NCBI GenBank assembly: GCA_024693285.1
Contig: JAILLE010000047.1
Location: forward strand, 62,001 to 126,000
Reading direction: 5' to 3'
Length of the DNA: 64,000 nt
Origin: Bacteroidales bacterium
GTDB taxonomy: Bacteria; Bacteroidota; Bacteroidia; Bacteroidales; UBA932
The translations under genes and the position numbers were made by a program. The stretch's first letter is position 1. The number at the start of each line of letters is the position of its first letter. The notes beneath the pieces are model-generated. The model was not told the DNA's origin. It made no database searches and was given only the letters and a program-made list of their open reading frames with translations. Positions 39,633 through 50,182 of this stretch are shown here, in pieces.

Positions 39633-40292
39633 TTAAATCAATTCACCGTCAAATTTAATATGGTTCCCCAAAACCGTGGCGACAATAAGGCGAAAGTCGA
39701 GCAAAAGAGAAGAATGATGGAGATAATACCTGTTCAAACGTACCTTATCCGGGAAAAGGACGCGGTCATTATATTCCAGGACAGATTTTATAGGACGTCC
39801 GTCAGGAGCAAATACCTCCTCGCCGGCGGCGAGTTTACTTTCTATCGAGGCTAAAAGCTCCTCCTCATCTCTGTACTTCAATGAGGCGGGCCCTGTGACA
39901 CCGGGCCTTAGCTCCAGTATCTCACGGTCCTCACCGGTAAGCGCGTCGGCGTAACCAGGCACATCCGGTCTCGGGCCCACAAAGCTCATATCACCTTTGA
40001 GGATATTCCAAAGCTGGGGAAGCTCATCCAATTTAAAACGGCGCAATATCGAACCTGTCCGGGTTATGCATTTTGCTCCGGCCACCGATATGGAGGAAGT
40101 GTCGCTACCCGACTCCATGGTGCGGAATTTATAGATAGTGAACAACTTACTATCCTTTCCCACTCTGGTTTGCTTGAATATGACAGGCCCGCCCGGCATA
40201 GTAAACTTTATAACTAAAGCGACAAAAGCCAGCAAAGGGCTTAAGAGAACCAAGCCCAAGAAAGACATCACCTTGTCGAGAAAAAACTTCAC
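39633..40292 (-). CDS. Bacterial sugar transferase (PglC/WcaJ-type initiating phosphoglycosyltransferase)
   Basis: GGPVIFKQTRVGKDSKLFTIYKFRTM, SILRRFKLDELPQLWNILKGDMSFVGPRPDVP, LRPGVTGPASLKYRDEEELLA. Confidence 0.93.
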   Translation of the reverse strand: MKFFLDKVMSFLGLVLLSPLLAFVALVIKFTMPGGPVIFKQTRVGKDSKLFTIYKFRTMESGSDTSSISVAGAKCITRTGSILRRFKLDELPQLWNILKGDMSFVGPRPDVPGYADALTGEDREILELRPGVTGPASLKYRDEEELLASIESKLAAGEEVFAPDGRPIKSVLEYNDRVLFPDKVRLNRYYLHHSSLLLDFRLIVATVLGNHIKFDGELI

Positions 40293-40304
40293 GGGCTGGA
40301 AAAA

Positions 40305-41246
40305 TCATTTAATATTCAACTCGTCACGATAATATGAGATAACCTCATCCAGACCTTCGTCCAAAGACACTTTAGGCTCCCACCCCAACTTTTCACGAGC
40401 GACTGTTATGTCAGGTTGGCGCATCTTCGGGTCATCCTCAGGGATAGGTTTGAAAACCAGTTTACTCTTACTTCCAACTTTAGCCAAAACCTTCTCGGCA
40501 AGCTCAAGCATCGTGAACTCTCCGGGATTGCCGATATTGACTGGTCCGGAGAATCCCTTAGGCGTGGCCATCATACGTATCATTCCCTCGATAAGATCGG
40601 ACACAAATTGAAAAGAGCGGGTCTGACTTCCATCACCGTAGATAGTGATATCATCTCCCCTAAGAGCCTGCACCACAAAATTCGACACGACACGGCCGTC
40701 ATTCACGGCCATTCTCGGGCCATAGGTGTTAAAAATCCTTATCACCTTGACATCCACATCGTGAATACGCTGATAATCAAAACACAAAGACTCGGCGCAC
40801 CTTTTACCTTCATCATAACAAGAGCGCACGCCGATAGGATTGACATTGCCCCAGTAACCCTCATTCTGAGGATGACAGACAGGATCCCCGTAAACCTCGG
40901 AAGTGGAAGCCTGGAGAATTCTCGCCTTGGTCCTCTTGGCTAAGCCCAGCATATTAAAAGTCCCGAAAACAGAGGTCTTTGTCGTCTGAATGGGATCGTA
41001 CTGATAATAAACAGGTGAGGCCGGACAAGCCAGATTGTAAATCTCATCAACCTCAGCCCGATAAGACTCTGTCACATCGTGGCGGACAACCTCGAAACCG
41101 GGATGCCCGATAAGGTGCCAGATATTCTTTTTTGAGCCGCTATAAAAATTGTCCAAACAAATTACAGCGTTACCATCATTCAACAAGCGCTCACACAAAT
41201 GAGATCCGATAAAGCCCGCTCCGCCTGTAACTAAAATCTGTTTCAC
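40305..41246 (-). CDS. UDP-glucuronate decarboxylase / UDP-xylose synthase-like SDR
   Basis: [106 protein letters not shown]. Confidence 0.9.
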   Translation of the reverse strand: MKQILVTGGAGFIGSHLCERLLNDGNAVICLDNFYSGSKKNIWHLIGHPGFEVVRHDVTESYRAEVDEIYNLACPASPVYYQYDPIQTTKTSVFGTFNMLGLAKRTKARILQASTSEVYGDPVCHPQNEGYWGNVNPIGVRSCYDEGKRCAESLCFDYQRIHDVDVKVIRIFNTYGPRMAVNDGRVVSNFVVQALRGDDITIYGDGSQTRSFQFVSDLIEGMIRMMATPKGFSGPVNIGNPGEFTMLELAEKVLAKVGSKSKLVFKPIPEDDPKMRQPDITVAREKLGWEPKVSLDEGLDEVISYYRDELNIK

Positions 41247-41911
41247 TTTCCTCTCATTTTAAGCCTTTCCCTAAGCACGGAGGCGTAGTTTTTAAACTCT
41301 ACCTTACCATCCGTCTTCCCGAAATTAGTCCTGTGGAGACGCCGATCTGTGGCGATAAAGTCTAATTTTTTGATTTTCATACCCTTTGAATTCATTCTCG
41401 TCTGCCACTCTATAATCTCACCGGTGTGGAGAGACTCCGAGAACGGACCTATCTTGTCAAAAACCTCCTTGCGTGTCAGGATGGCCCCGGTAAACAGCCC
41501 GTAATACGCGTCAGGGCGTATGACGGTTCCAGGAAGCTCACCTAGCTCCGGAGAAAGGAAATCCTTCACTTTCGCTTCTACAGCGGATACATCCGGGGAG
41601 GTCTCAAGAGCGTTGTAAAGCGCTTTCAAAGTACCCTCGCGCATTACATCGTCATGATCCATAAACATTATACAGGATCCTGTAGCGGCGGCTATACCAG
41701 TGTTTTTAGCGGCGACTTGCCCTTTTGATACGGGGTGAGATATAACCTTGCACCCGAAACTCTCGGCGATAGCGGCCGTGTCATCAGTCGAGCCGTCATT
41801 AACGACAATTATCTCCGGATCCATATCCTGCCGACGGAGACTCTGGAGAGCCTCGCGGAGATAATTAGACCCGTTCCTGACTGGAAGTATGATTGTAATC
41901 TTAGGTCTCAT
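41243..41911 (-). CDS. Glycosyltransferase family 2
   Basis: [54 protein letters not shown]. Confidence 0.9.
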   Translation of the reverse strand: MRPKITIILPVRNGSNYLREALQSLRRQDMDPEIIVVNDGSTDDTAAIAESFGCKVISHPVSKGQVAAKNTGIAAATGSCIMFMDHDDVMREGTLKALYNALETSPDVSAVEAKVKDFLSPELGELPGTVIRPDAYYGLFTGAILTRKEVFDKIGPFSESLHTGEIIEWQTRMNSKGMKIKKLDFIATDRRLHRTNFGKTDGKVEFKNYASVLRERLKMRGK

Positions 41912-41924
41912 AGATTAAAACTTT

Positions 41925-41932
41925 CAAAGGTA
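41925..41932 (-). promoter_or_regulatory. -7 element TACCTTTG upstream of GT2 (41243..41911)
   Basis: caaaggta on + strand, 13 nt upstream of the ATG. Confidence 0.4.
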
Positions 41933-41985
41933 ATAAATATTCATAATATTTAAAACTCACGCGAAGGTTCCATAGTTAATGTGGA

Positions 41986-42891
41986 TTATTCCGCCAAGCC
42001 TAACCGCTTAAGATCATTAGCGAGACTGTCAGAGAAAGCGATAGCGCCCTTAATATTGAGATGTCTAGAGTTAGCGAAAAAAGAAGAGTCCTCGCATATC
42101 GATAGCGACGAATAATCCAAAACCGGGATACCCCTCTCCCTAGACAAGCTATCATAATAGGCGTTCATCACATCAGGGTTATGTCTTCTCCTCAACGCGT
42201 CAATATACATCGGGCTCTCAACCAAAACAACCTTAGCTCGGTCAGCCTCTATACGGTCAAGCAAACCATTAAAAATGCCTTCCACTCTCGGATTGACCCG
42301 GAATTCCAAATTCGAGTCTCCCAATTCGGCTCCACGATATGGCATATCAAATCCAAGAAAACCCTTATCTAGGGTCCCTGAATGATCAAGGAAAAAATCC
42401 CATAGGCAATTTCGATACCGATACATAGGAAGAAATCTATCAGAGAGAGAAAAATCTCTTACAGGGAATACGACCTCACGAAAATACTTGTTATGGAACC
42501 AGGGGTAGAATTGATCCATATTAGTCCCTGCGTTCTTCGTGAGTGAGAAGTAATCGCACTCGATAACAACCAGGCGTGGCGCGGGGTTCTTTACACGGTA
42601 CAGATCATATCTCGCGGAAATGTCATCAAAATGTGCTCCACCCATACCGAGATTGTATGATTTGGTACCTAAAATAGAGTCTATGATTGAAGGGACAATA
42701 TGGTTTAAGGCCCTGGAACTCCCCAAGAATATGCAATCCGAATTTATCTCACCCTTGAATAGATATGACCAAGACCTGACAGGGCGAGAGTCTATATTGC
42801 CCGCCTTCGCCGAGAGAACCACATCCAAGGCGGACATCAGTAGATATCCTCCTACCAGAAATAAACTGACAAGACTAATAAACCGTCTCAT
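41986..42891 (-). CDS. Membrane-anchored SGNH-like protein, paralog 1 (next to MBOAT)
   Basis: N-terminal TM; block I-like IFLGSSRALN; C-terminal NSRHLNIKGAIAFSDSLANDLKRLG; paralogous to 50183..51091. Confidence 0.7.
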   Translation of the reverse strand: MRRFISLVSLFLVGGYLLMSALDVVLSAKAGNIDSRPVRSWSYLFKGEINSDCIFLGSSRALNHIVPSIIDSILGTKSYNLGMGGAHFDDISARYDLYRVKNPAPRLVVIECDYFSLTKNAGTNMDQFYPWFHNKYFREVVFPVRDFSLSDRFLPMYRYRNCLWDFFLDHSGTLDKGFLGFDMPYRGAELGDSNLEFRVNPRVEGIFNGLLDRIEADRAKVVLVESPMYIDALRRRHNPDVMNAYYDSLSRERGIPVLDYSSLSICEDSSFFANSRHLNIKGAIAFSDSLANDLKRLGLAE

Positions 42892-42912
42892 CTCTAATTC
42901 AACCTCCCGACG

Positions 42913-44358
42913 TCAGAACTGGAAATATATAAACTTCGGTGACCCGTCGTCAAAATACATCAATATTATCAATAGAATCAAGAAATAAAAGGCGTAACGG
43001 ACAAAGCGGAACCTCACTCCTTTCATCGTGAAGCCGTGTTCCTCCCGGCGGTCAATCCACTCGACCAACAACATAATAGCGATCCAGAAAGCTCTCGTCA
43101 AGAATACCGGGGAGAATATGAATCCGAGATCCTTGATAGAGTCCCAACGCGCCATCCCTTGAATATATGTCAAGGCTTGCGGAAGATTATCCGCCCTGAA
43201 AATCACCCATCCCACTGTGACAATGGCGAATGTGAGAAGCATCTGTCCGAACTCTTTTATTGTCGGCAGAGCCCTGTCCGGAGCGATAATCTCTTTATAC
43301 TTTCTGTTGTTGGATGTGAGAATCAATGGCAGGAAAAGTATGGCGTGGAAAGCTCCCCACACTATGAAAGTCCAGTTCGCCCCGTGCCAAAAGCCGCTCA
43401 CCAGAAATATCACGAAAGCGTTACGGACAATCTTAGCTTTAGAGCAGCGGCTTCCACCTAAAGGGATATACACATAATCGCGGAACCAGGTTGTCAGCGA
43501 GATATGCCAACGACGCCAAAACTCCGCTATATCACGGCTGAAATATGGGGTGGCGAAGTTTCTCATCAACTTGATTCCGAATAGTTTAGATGTTCCTATA
43601 GCGATATCCGAATAACCGGAGAAATCGCCGTATATCTGGAAAGCGAATAAGACAGCCGCCGCGATCAGCTGCACACCGGTATGACTTGATACCCCTCCAA
43701 AGACCTCATCCACATACAAGCCGCACAAATCCGCGATAACTATCTTCTTGAAATATCCCCATAGCATCTGGCGTAGACCGTCAACAGCCTGACTATAGTC
43801 AAACTCACGCTTCCGACCGAATTGCGGCAGCAAGTTCGTGGCCCTCTCGATAGGTCCAGCCACCAACTGAGGGAAGAAACTCACATAGGCGAAGAATTGT
43901 ATAATATCTTTTGTCGGCTCGACCTTTCCTCTATACACATCTATAGAGTAACTCAGAGCCTGGAAAGTATAGAAACTTATACCAACAGGTAAGATGAGAT
44001 GCAGGAGCAATCCGTCCGACTTCCCGTCGAGAAACAAATCAGCGAATGACTGGGCGAAAAAATCATAATACTTGAACAGCGCCAGGATGCCGATATTTAG
44101 AATTATGTTCGCCGCGCTGATTAATCTGGCTTTGCCTCTGTCATCCTCGAATCTCTTGATAAGCAATCCGCTCCCCCAACTACAGAAAGAAGTTATCGCT
44201 ATGAGTATCAAGAATTTCCAATCCCACCAACCGTAAAAAGTGTAAGAGGCGGCCACCACGAAAGCGTTCTGCCATCTCAGGTTACGCCCGAACACAAACC
44301 AATAAAGGCAGAAAACTATCGGCAGGAAAACCGCGAAAATAAAAGAGTTGAATACCAT
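42913..44358 (-). CDS. MBOAT-family (AlgI-like) O-acyltransferase
   Basis: MVFNSFIFAVFLPIVFCLYWFVFGRNLRWQNAFVVAASYTFYGWWDWKFLILI; LPVGISFYTFQALSYSIDVYRGK; FWRRWHISLTTWFRDYVYIPLGGSR; FLVSGFWHGANWTFIVWGAFHA. Confidence 0.95.
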   Translation of the reverse strand: MVFNSFIFAVFLPIVFCLYWFVFGRNLRWQNAFVVAASYTFYGWWDWKFLILIAITSFCSWGSGLLIKRFEDDRGKARLISAANIILNIGILALFKYYDFFAQSFADLFLDGKSDGLLLHLILPVGISFYTFQALSYSIDVYRGKVEPTKDIIQFFAYVSFFPQLVAGPIERATNLLPQFGRKREFDYSQAVDGLRQMLWGYFKKIVIADLCGLYVDEVFGGVSSHTGVQLIAAAVLFAFQIYGDFSGYSDIAIGTSKLFGIKLMRNFATPYFSRDIAEFWRRWHISLTTWFRDYVYIPLGGSRCSKAKIVRNAFVIFLVSGFWHGANWTFIVWGAFHAILFLPLILTSNNRKYKEIIAPDRALPTIKEFGQMLLTFAIVTVGWVIFRADNLPQALTYIQGMARWDSIKDLGFIFSPVFLTRAFWIAIMLLVEWIDRREEHGFTMKGVRFRFVRYAFYFLILLIILMYFDDGSPKFIYFQF

Positions 44359-44400
44359 AACGAAATCAAAAGTAATAAAAACTAATATCCTCCCCTTTTA

Positions 44401-46782
44401 TCAGAACTGTCTTTTCTCATTACTCAGGTTTTTTCTATATATGCAGGTGTCCCCCTGTTGAATCAAGCTCATTGAGCCAGGATCCGCGATACCTTCCCTA
44501 AGCAAATCATCGCTGACCACAAGATAACCTCCATCCTTTAGGGACGCGGCCAAAATCTCCTGCACCTTGCGGCGAACATCTTTCTCAAAGAATTTTGTAA
44601 CATTCCGGCACAGAATCAGATCGAAACCGGCAGGGTACTCGTCAGACACAAGATTTTGACACTTGGTCTTGACTATTCGCCTCAAATCGGAAGAAATCTG
44701 GAACTGGTCACGATTAAGCGTGACCGAATAACGCTTATACTCCGCCGGGATCTCCTTTAACGTGCTCAAAGGATAAATCCCCTCCTCGCATTTCAGCAAT
44801 TGCTCCGGATTATAGTCTGTCGCCAGCAAATCTATCTTATCTGATGGAAGGAAGTCCAGTAGAACCATCAGTAAACTGTAAACTTCTTTACCATTGGCGC
44901 ATCCGGCGCACCATACACGAACCATATCCCGATTACGGAAAGACTCGGAGCATACCTCTCGTAACTTAGGCCATACATCACCCCGGAAGAAATGAGATCC
45001 GGAAAAGGTCAGGTTCACCTTTAACTGAGACAATGACTCTGGATCGGATGAGACTTTATCGTAGTACTCTTGAAGCGATCCGCATCCTTTAATGAGAGCC
45101 TGACGACAAAGCTGATACAAGACTTGACTCCGCGAATACGAGGCTATACCGGGAATAATTAAAGTGAATTTTTGTAAAATAGCCTGCTGGGTACCGCCAC
45201 TAGAGAATATACGATTCAAAAAAAGGCGCGTCCGTTTCCTTATTCTATGGTACCAGTCAGAAACCCGCGCAATGGTCCCGCGCGATAATTCAGCGTCTGG
45301 TTTACTAGGCATCTTGAAGTCAATACCATTCCCGGTAGCCTTACAATCGAATAAAAACACTTCCGGATTAGAATTCGCGTGAAAACCGGCTAGAGCATTG
45401 TCATTCGCTACGCAACCCCTCACTTGATGTCTCACTCCTTGTCCCTCACCCCCCAATTTAAATCCGACACCTGTCTTCGGATCCTCTGACGGGCGTGGCT
45501 CATCAGAAAGCCAACCATTAGACTCAGCTACACAATCCTCTATAATGACAGCCCCTATCTTACCAATGGAACTCTTAGTGTAAAGGTCAAAGCCATCATC
45601 GATATTATGGTATGACTTGCAATTAAAAAAACCATTACCTTCCCCTATGGAAAGTTTCGCCCCGAAACCATCCGCGTTACAACACACCTCATCGCAGTTG
45701 TCATGGGAGACGCAAGACTCAATCCTATTCCTCGCCGGCCAATCTTTCTCGGGAGAACCGGGGAAAGAACAAATAAGGAATCCCGTGTCCCCGTTCCCAT
45801 AGGCCTCGCAATTCCGGACAATATTATCCGAGCCACAAATAAACAGCCCGCAAGAGGGAGCGTTCCTAAAGACCAAACCATCTAATATCCAATAGCTTCC
45901 ATGCAGTATCATCGCAGGGAGCTTGTCTTGGGAAGACGAGCCGTCAAGAATCACTTTACCAGGATGCTCCGCCCTAAGGATAATCGGATTATCCGCGACT
46001 CCGGATTGGTTCCTGCCTATATAAAATGTTCCCGCGTTGTACACACCATCAGGAAGAATAATCTCACCGCCCGGGGCGACATCAGTGAAATATGGTTTAA
46101 GACTATCAACGAGATTCCGGTTGAAAGGATAATCCGGTACGCTTCTCTTAATCGTGCCATCTGGAGTATGGCTCTTCTTTCCGGGGCCCCTATTGAAGCG
46201 TACTCCGGAAACATTAATTTTCAAATCTCCGGCGACAGCGAACCCGACATATATCGACCTTCTTTCTTGCTTCAAAAGAAAATCGCAACCCGGGAAGAAT
46301 ATAGCCTCCTCACCGGAATCTGTACGCATCGAGGCGATAAAACCATCATTTGTTTTCTCTAACTTGAGAACTTTTCGCTCTCCTTCACGGATCCTATCAA
46401 AAGAACCGGCGAAAGGGAACAACCTGGAAGTATCATATCGCCTCCGCCCGTCCTGAGGCATCGCATCGCGGTCAGTGTATCCTCCCACCACTCTGACGCC
46501 ATATGAGTATGCGCTCCCAAATGAAGCACGGAAACAACCGACCATCAGGCTGTTACGATGTCGAGACAGATAGGAGGCACTCGCCACAGTATCCACCGCC
46601 ATAATCCCGAACCCTGACTGGTAATTGGCCCCGGAAGCATCCTCCACCTCAAAAGTCGCTGAGATGGAAAAGTTCTCCTTCCTAGGATGAACCTCGACAA
46701 AAGAGAAATTGAAACTATCCTGGGAGTCAGTCAATTTGCCATCCTGCCGACGACCTAGCGCTTTAATTCTCCAGTCTCTCAT
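44401..46782 (-). CDS. Fusion: right-handed parallel beta-helix (pectate-lyase/PL9-like) + CheR-type SAM methyltransferase
   Basis: VAPGGEIILPDGVYN..NPIILRAEHPGKVILDGSSS..YWILDGLVFRNAPSCGL..CCNADGFGAKLSIGEGNGFFNCKSYHNIDDGFDLYTKSSIG..GVGFKLGGEGQGVRHQVRGCVANDNALAGFHANSNP; then GSHFFRGDVWPKLREVC..VRVWCAGCANGKEVYSLLMVLLDF..DLLATDYNPEQLLKCEEGIYP..YPAGFDLILCRNVTKFFEKDVRRKVQEILAASLKDGGYLVVS in one frame; start at ATG 46782 preferred. Confidence 0.85.
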   Translation of the reverse strand: MRDWRIKALGRRQDGKLTDSQDSFNFSFVEVHPRKENFSISATFEVEDASGANYQSGFGIMAVDTVASASYLSRHRNSLMVGCFRASFGSAYSYGVRVVGGYTDRDAMPQDGRRRYDTSRLFPFAGSFDRIREGERKVLKLEKTNDGFIASMRTDSGEEAIFFPGCDFLLKQERRSIYVGFAVAGDLKINVSGVRFNRGPGKKSHTPDGTIKRSVPDYPFNRNLVDSLKPYFTDVAPGGEIILPDGVYNAGTFYIGRNQSGVADNPIILRAEHPGKVILDGSSSQDKLPAMILHGSYWILDGLVFRNAPSCGLFICGSDNIVRNCEAYGNGDTGFLICSFPGSPEKDWPARNRIESCVSHDNCDEVCCNADGFGAKLSIGEGNGFFNCKSYHNIDDGFDLYTKSSIGKIGAVIIEDCVAESNGWLSDEPRPSEDPKTGVGFKLGGEGQGVRHQVRGCVANDNALAGFHANSNPEVFLFDCKATGNGIDFKMPSKPDAELSRGTIARVSDWYHRIRKRTRLFLNRIFSSGGTQQAILQKFTLIIPGIASYSRSQVLYQLCRQALIKGCGSLQEYYDKVSSDPESLSQLKVNLTFSGSHFFRGDVWPKLREVCSESFRNRDMVRVWCAGCANGKEVYSLLMVLLDFLPSDKIDLLATDYNPEQLLKCEEGIYPLSTLKEIPAEYKRYSVTLNRDQFQISSDLRRIVKTKCQNLVSDEYPAGFDLILCRNVTKFFEKDVRRKVQEILAASLKDGGYLVVSDDLLREGIADPGSMSLIQQGDTCIYRKNLSNEKRQF

Positions 46783-48385
46783 ACTTTTGACAAAGGTAAA
46801 CCGTGGCCAGGCCCGTATCATAGATTATCTCAGTCGAGTATCCTGACTTTCTAATTAACTTTATAGTCTCGATAGGAGACCAATAATATGTCTCCCAATA
46901 CAGGAAAGAATCAGGCAAGTCGGGCAATTCCCCTCCGGCGGGGTATTGACATACCGGATAAATAACAGATGAATCTTTTAACAGAGACGTGCTGTAATAA
47001 GCGTTATAATCATAGACAGGATCATAATTAACAACAGACTTCAAGTCACTATTCTCATTGATTCGCTCTATTGAAGGCTCCAGCCACTCGTAGACGTATT
47101 GAATGTTTCTTTTATAGAAGGGCAGCACGGCCATTGTCAAAACCAGACATGACGCTATCTTGTATACAATCTTATGATCGCTATGACTTTTCACCAGCAA
47201 GTCGAAAACACCCCAAATCAAGATGAAAACCAGGAAGAACAAGAATGAATAATATCTGGTCTCATGAAATCCGCAAATACCACAGAACAGCCAGAAAACA
47301 AAAGAAACAGCGATAATGATGAAATAAAAGTCAGGTAATCTGAATGATGATCGCTTTCTGACAGACAAATATAATAACAGTCCCAATAAAAGGATGATGA
47401 CCATCAATTCAAACGATCCGGGTACTGTCTCCGCGAAGGACTTGACGGAATGCAAAAGGGCTCTCGCTTTTTCAAAAAGAGTTGTGTTAAGAAGGTAATC
47501 CGTATGTCTGGCCGCGGCGCCGGATCCTTTGGCGGCAAACCTGGCCGGATGTAAAAAAACACTTAGAAGGGAACTCTTTCTCCAAAGCCAAAAGAGCCCT
47601 CCGCCAATAAGAGGAGCCGAATAATACAAAGCCTGGGTGTACCGTTTCCGTATAATCAATCCTATAGCGAAAAATAACGCTAGCGCCCCGCCGAGAATAA
47701 CTATCAATTCTGAATTCTTGAAAGCTAGATATAGCGTCAATATCGCCGCTATCTCATATAGGATGTTCTTCTTATGGGATTTCTCATCCCACATAAGCTT
47801 ATGCAGTACAATGACAACCAAGAAGAGGAGAAGGGTCCAGGAATAGAAACGGCAATATACTGAAAGCCCCAAAACCAAAGGGCAGAACCCCCACATAGTG
47901 ACAGCGAGAATTGAGGTCCTTCGGTCAAACCCGAGACAAGAATCCAGAAAAAAGAACAAAAGAATCTGGAATAGTACCCAGACAAAGATGTTGAAACAAA
48001 CGCATATCCATTTTGGAGGTCCGGCACTTCCGAAGGCCGTCTCGAGAGCGTTGATAATCCACATATAGTTCCTGTCGAAGAAGAACTTCTTGACAGTCAA
48101 GGAGGTAGGAATGTCAAACACACTCTCGCCCTCCTCTATTGTGTACCTGGTCTTTAAATCCTTCACCGATAACCATTCCTCGACTTTCCACAAGGAACTG
48201 TCATCAATATACTCTATAGAATCCGCGTGGTTATTAATATTCTGGACATACTCGAAAGTCAGGAGCTCATCTAAATAATAGCTAGCCTTCTGAGACGCCC
48301 AGTAAAACATCGTCCCGCATTGAAGAGCGATAATGACCGCTAAAATCCCTAAAGACTGTTTTCTCGTCATAATTCTTTTTCCCAT
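46763..48385 (-). CDS. Polytopic membrane protein, GT-C (family 39-like) glycosyltransferase candidate
   Basis: About 10+ hydrophobic segments with early YYLDELLTF acidic motif in loop 1; genomic context. Confidence 0.6.
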   Translation of the reverse strand: MGKRIMTRKQSLGILAVIIALQCGTMFYWASQKASYYLDELLTFEYVQNINNHADSIEYIDDSSLWKVEEWLSVKDLKTRYTIEEGESVFDIPTSLTVKKFFFDRNYMWIINALETAFGSAGPPKWICVCFNIFVWVLFQILLFFFLDSCLGFDRRTSILAVTMWGFCPLVLGLSVYCRFYSWTLLLFLVVIVLHKLMWDEKSHKKNILYEIAAILTLYLAFKNSELIVILGGALALFFAIGLIIRKRYTQALYYSAPLIGGGLFWLWRKSSLLSVFLHPARFAAKGSGAAARHTDYLLNTTLFEKARALLHSVKSFAETVPGSFELMVIILLLGLLLYLSVRKRSSFRLPDFYFIIIAVSFVFWLFCGICGFHETRYYSFLFFLVFILIWGVFDLLVKSHSDHKIVYKIASCLVLTMAVLPFYKRNIQYVYEWLEPSIERINENSDLKSVVNYDPVYDYNAYYSTSLLKDSSVIYPVCQYPAGGELPDLPDSFLYWETYYWSPIETIKLIRKSGYSTEIIYDTGLATVYLCQKYERLEN

Positions 48386-49416
48386 AATGGTATGACCTTT
48401 TCCATCGAGAACCTATTCGAAAACTCGCGGGCCCGCCTCGCGAGACTCTCCCTGAACAAGGGCTCTTCATCCAGTTTTGACATAGCCCCGGCTAATGCCA
48501 TCTCATCACCTGCTGGCACCATCAAGCAACTCTCAGAGTCTCCGAACAACTCTTCCGCTCCCTCAAAAGCGGTAGTGACACACGGAAGCCCCATCATCAT
48601 AGCCTCCAGAAGAGCGTTTGGCATTCCTTCGAAATCCGAGGAAAGGACAAACATCTCAGCGTCCCGGATCGCCTCGTGAATCCTATCCACATAGCCCTCT
48701 ATAAAGACTTTTCCATCCAGAGACAATTCACTGACCAGCCTCCTCAGCTCTTCTTCGAGCGGGCCTTTGCCATAAATGTGGAGAGTGTGATCCGGATGAC
48801 TCTCGAGAAAATAGGAAAATGCCTTGATAAGAAGAGCGAAATTCTTTTGAGGTCTCAGGCGCCCGGATGCCACAATCTTATGACTATCCCCGCTCGCTTT
48901 ACAAGATACCTCAACAGGATTGGGAATCACGACTCCTTTCCGGCGTATTTCCTCAGGGAACATATTCCGGACTGTGTCTGACTGGAATATCACTTTGTCC
49001 GCGTGCCGATACGCTAAACAAGCCATACAAAAATGCCGCTCTCCCTTTTTCCTGGGATTGTTCCTCTCCGACATGACCTTCCTTCCTCCTCCTAACGCGA
49101 ACGCGTTGAGAAGACTAGGCTTTATCAAGAAACTCAATGTCACGTCAGGGCGAAAACGAAGCCGGATAAAGGATAAATAAAAATACCCGAATATTACAGA
49201 GATCAGGAAACGGAACGGTAATAGCGACTTTTTCCGCAGATCAAACAAACCGGCATTATCAATATGGACTTTATCTGAAATGGGATAAGGGGAAGAAGCG
49301 AAGGAAAAAGGCATAATATGAACCTCATTTCTCTCAGCCAAAGCGCTGGCAACTCTGGAGGCGATACGCTCCGCACCGCCCCCCTCAAGAGAGGATATGA
49401 GGATTAGAATCTTCAT
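48367..49416 (-). CDS. Glycosyltransferase family 4
   Basis: MKILILISSLEGGGAERIASRVASALAER; KIVASGRLRPQKNFALLIKAFSYFLESHPDHTLHIYGKGPLEEEL; EGMPNALLEAMMMGLPCVTTAFEGAEE. Confidence 0.93.
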   Translation of the reverse strand: MKILILISSLEGGGAERIASRVASALAERNEVHIMPFSFASSPYPISDKVHIDNAGLFDLRKKSLLPFRFLISVIFGYFYLSFIRLRFRPDVTLSFLIKPSLLNAFALGGGRKVMSERNNPRKKGERHFCMACLAYRHADKVIFQSDTVRNMFPEEIRRKGVVIPNPVEVSCKASGDSHKIVASGRLRPQKNFALLIKAFSYFLESHPDHTLHIYGKGPLEEELRRLVSELSLDGKVFIEGYVDRIHEAIRDAEMFVLSSDFEGMPNALLEAMMMGLPCVTTAFEGAEELFGDSESCLMVPAGDEMALAGAMSKLDEEPLFRESLARRAREFSNRFSMEKVIPLWEKEL

Positions 49417-49422
49417 AAAAGC

Positions 49423-50169
49423 CTAATAATCAATAATTTCCTTAATTGCATAAGTAATAGGGGTCCGTTTAGATGAACCTCTTCTGATGGCAAACAAGTC
49501 CCGTAAACCTTGGAAAACCCTGGATAATGAATTGTATTTCGACCGACCTCTTTTCCTTGGCCTGTGCGAGACCACAATCTCTCCGACCTTACTACCTTTG
49601 CCTCGCATGATAGCCGGTATAAAACGGTGCTGGCCACCTACCAGATCCAATCCTTCTAGAGCTCCTTTCCTGAAAACTTTCAGAGTGCAGCCAGAATCAT
49701 GAATACCATCGCGAAGGAAAACCTGCCTGCATACATAAGCCATTTTCATAAGAAGACGTCTGAACACATTATCCTGACGATTCTTTCTCCACCCGCACAC
49801 CACATCCAGATTATTATCAACCAGATACTTGAGCATTATAGGAATATCTGAGGGGTTATTCTGCCCGTCTCCGTCAATAGCCGCGACATAGTCACAAGAA
49901 GAGAGTTTGAAACCACAGTCGAGTGCGGCTGTCTGCCCGTAAGGCGAGTCAAACTCGACGTATTTCAAAGGGTGGAAAGTCCGGCAAACGCTCCCTGTTC
50001 TGTCTATGGAACCGTCATTGACAATTATAATCTCATATTCCGCGAACCGTTCCTCACACATCGACTTACATTCCTCGAAGAGTCCGAGAATGCTCTCAGC
50101 CTCATCCCGGACAGGAATCACAACTGACAGTGAAAGATTGCTGAATGTTATATCGGAGTTATTATTCAT
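49423..50169 (-). CDS. Glycosyltransferase family 2 (DPM1-like)
   Basis: LSVVIPVRDEAESILGLFEECKSMCEERFAEYEIIIVNDGSIDRT..AIDGDGQNNPSDIPIML..RKRGRSKYNSLSR; ORF track extends to 50202. Confidence 0.9.
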   Translation of the reverse strand: MNNNSDITFSNLSLSVVIPVRDEAESILGLFEECKSMCEERFAEYEIIIVNDGSIDRTGSVCRTFHPLKYVEFDSPYGQTAALDCGFKLSSCDYVAAIDGDGQNNPSDIPIMLKYLVDNNLDVVCGWRKNRQDNVFRRLLMKMAYVCRQVFLRDGIHDSGCTLKVFRKGALEGLDLVGGQHRFIPAIMRGKGSKVGEIVVSHRPRKRGRSKYNSLSRVFQGLRDLFAIRRGSSKRTPITYAIKEIIDY

Positions 50170-50182
50170 TAATAGGCTATTA

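Noticed and set aside
28128-41246. xylAB and the UDP-xylose-synthase-like gene as one xylose pathway
   Set aside because: They are separated by about 9 kb of unrelated housekeeping genes; UDP-xylose comes from UDP-glucuronate, not free xylose, so co-location is probably coincidental.
44401-46782. Possible chemotaxis locus because of the CheR domain
   Set aside because: No CheA, CheB, CheW, CheY or receptor gene in the window; CheR is fused to a beta-helix and surrounded by glycan genes.
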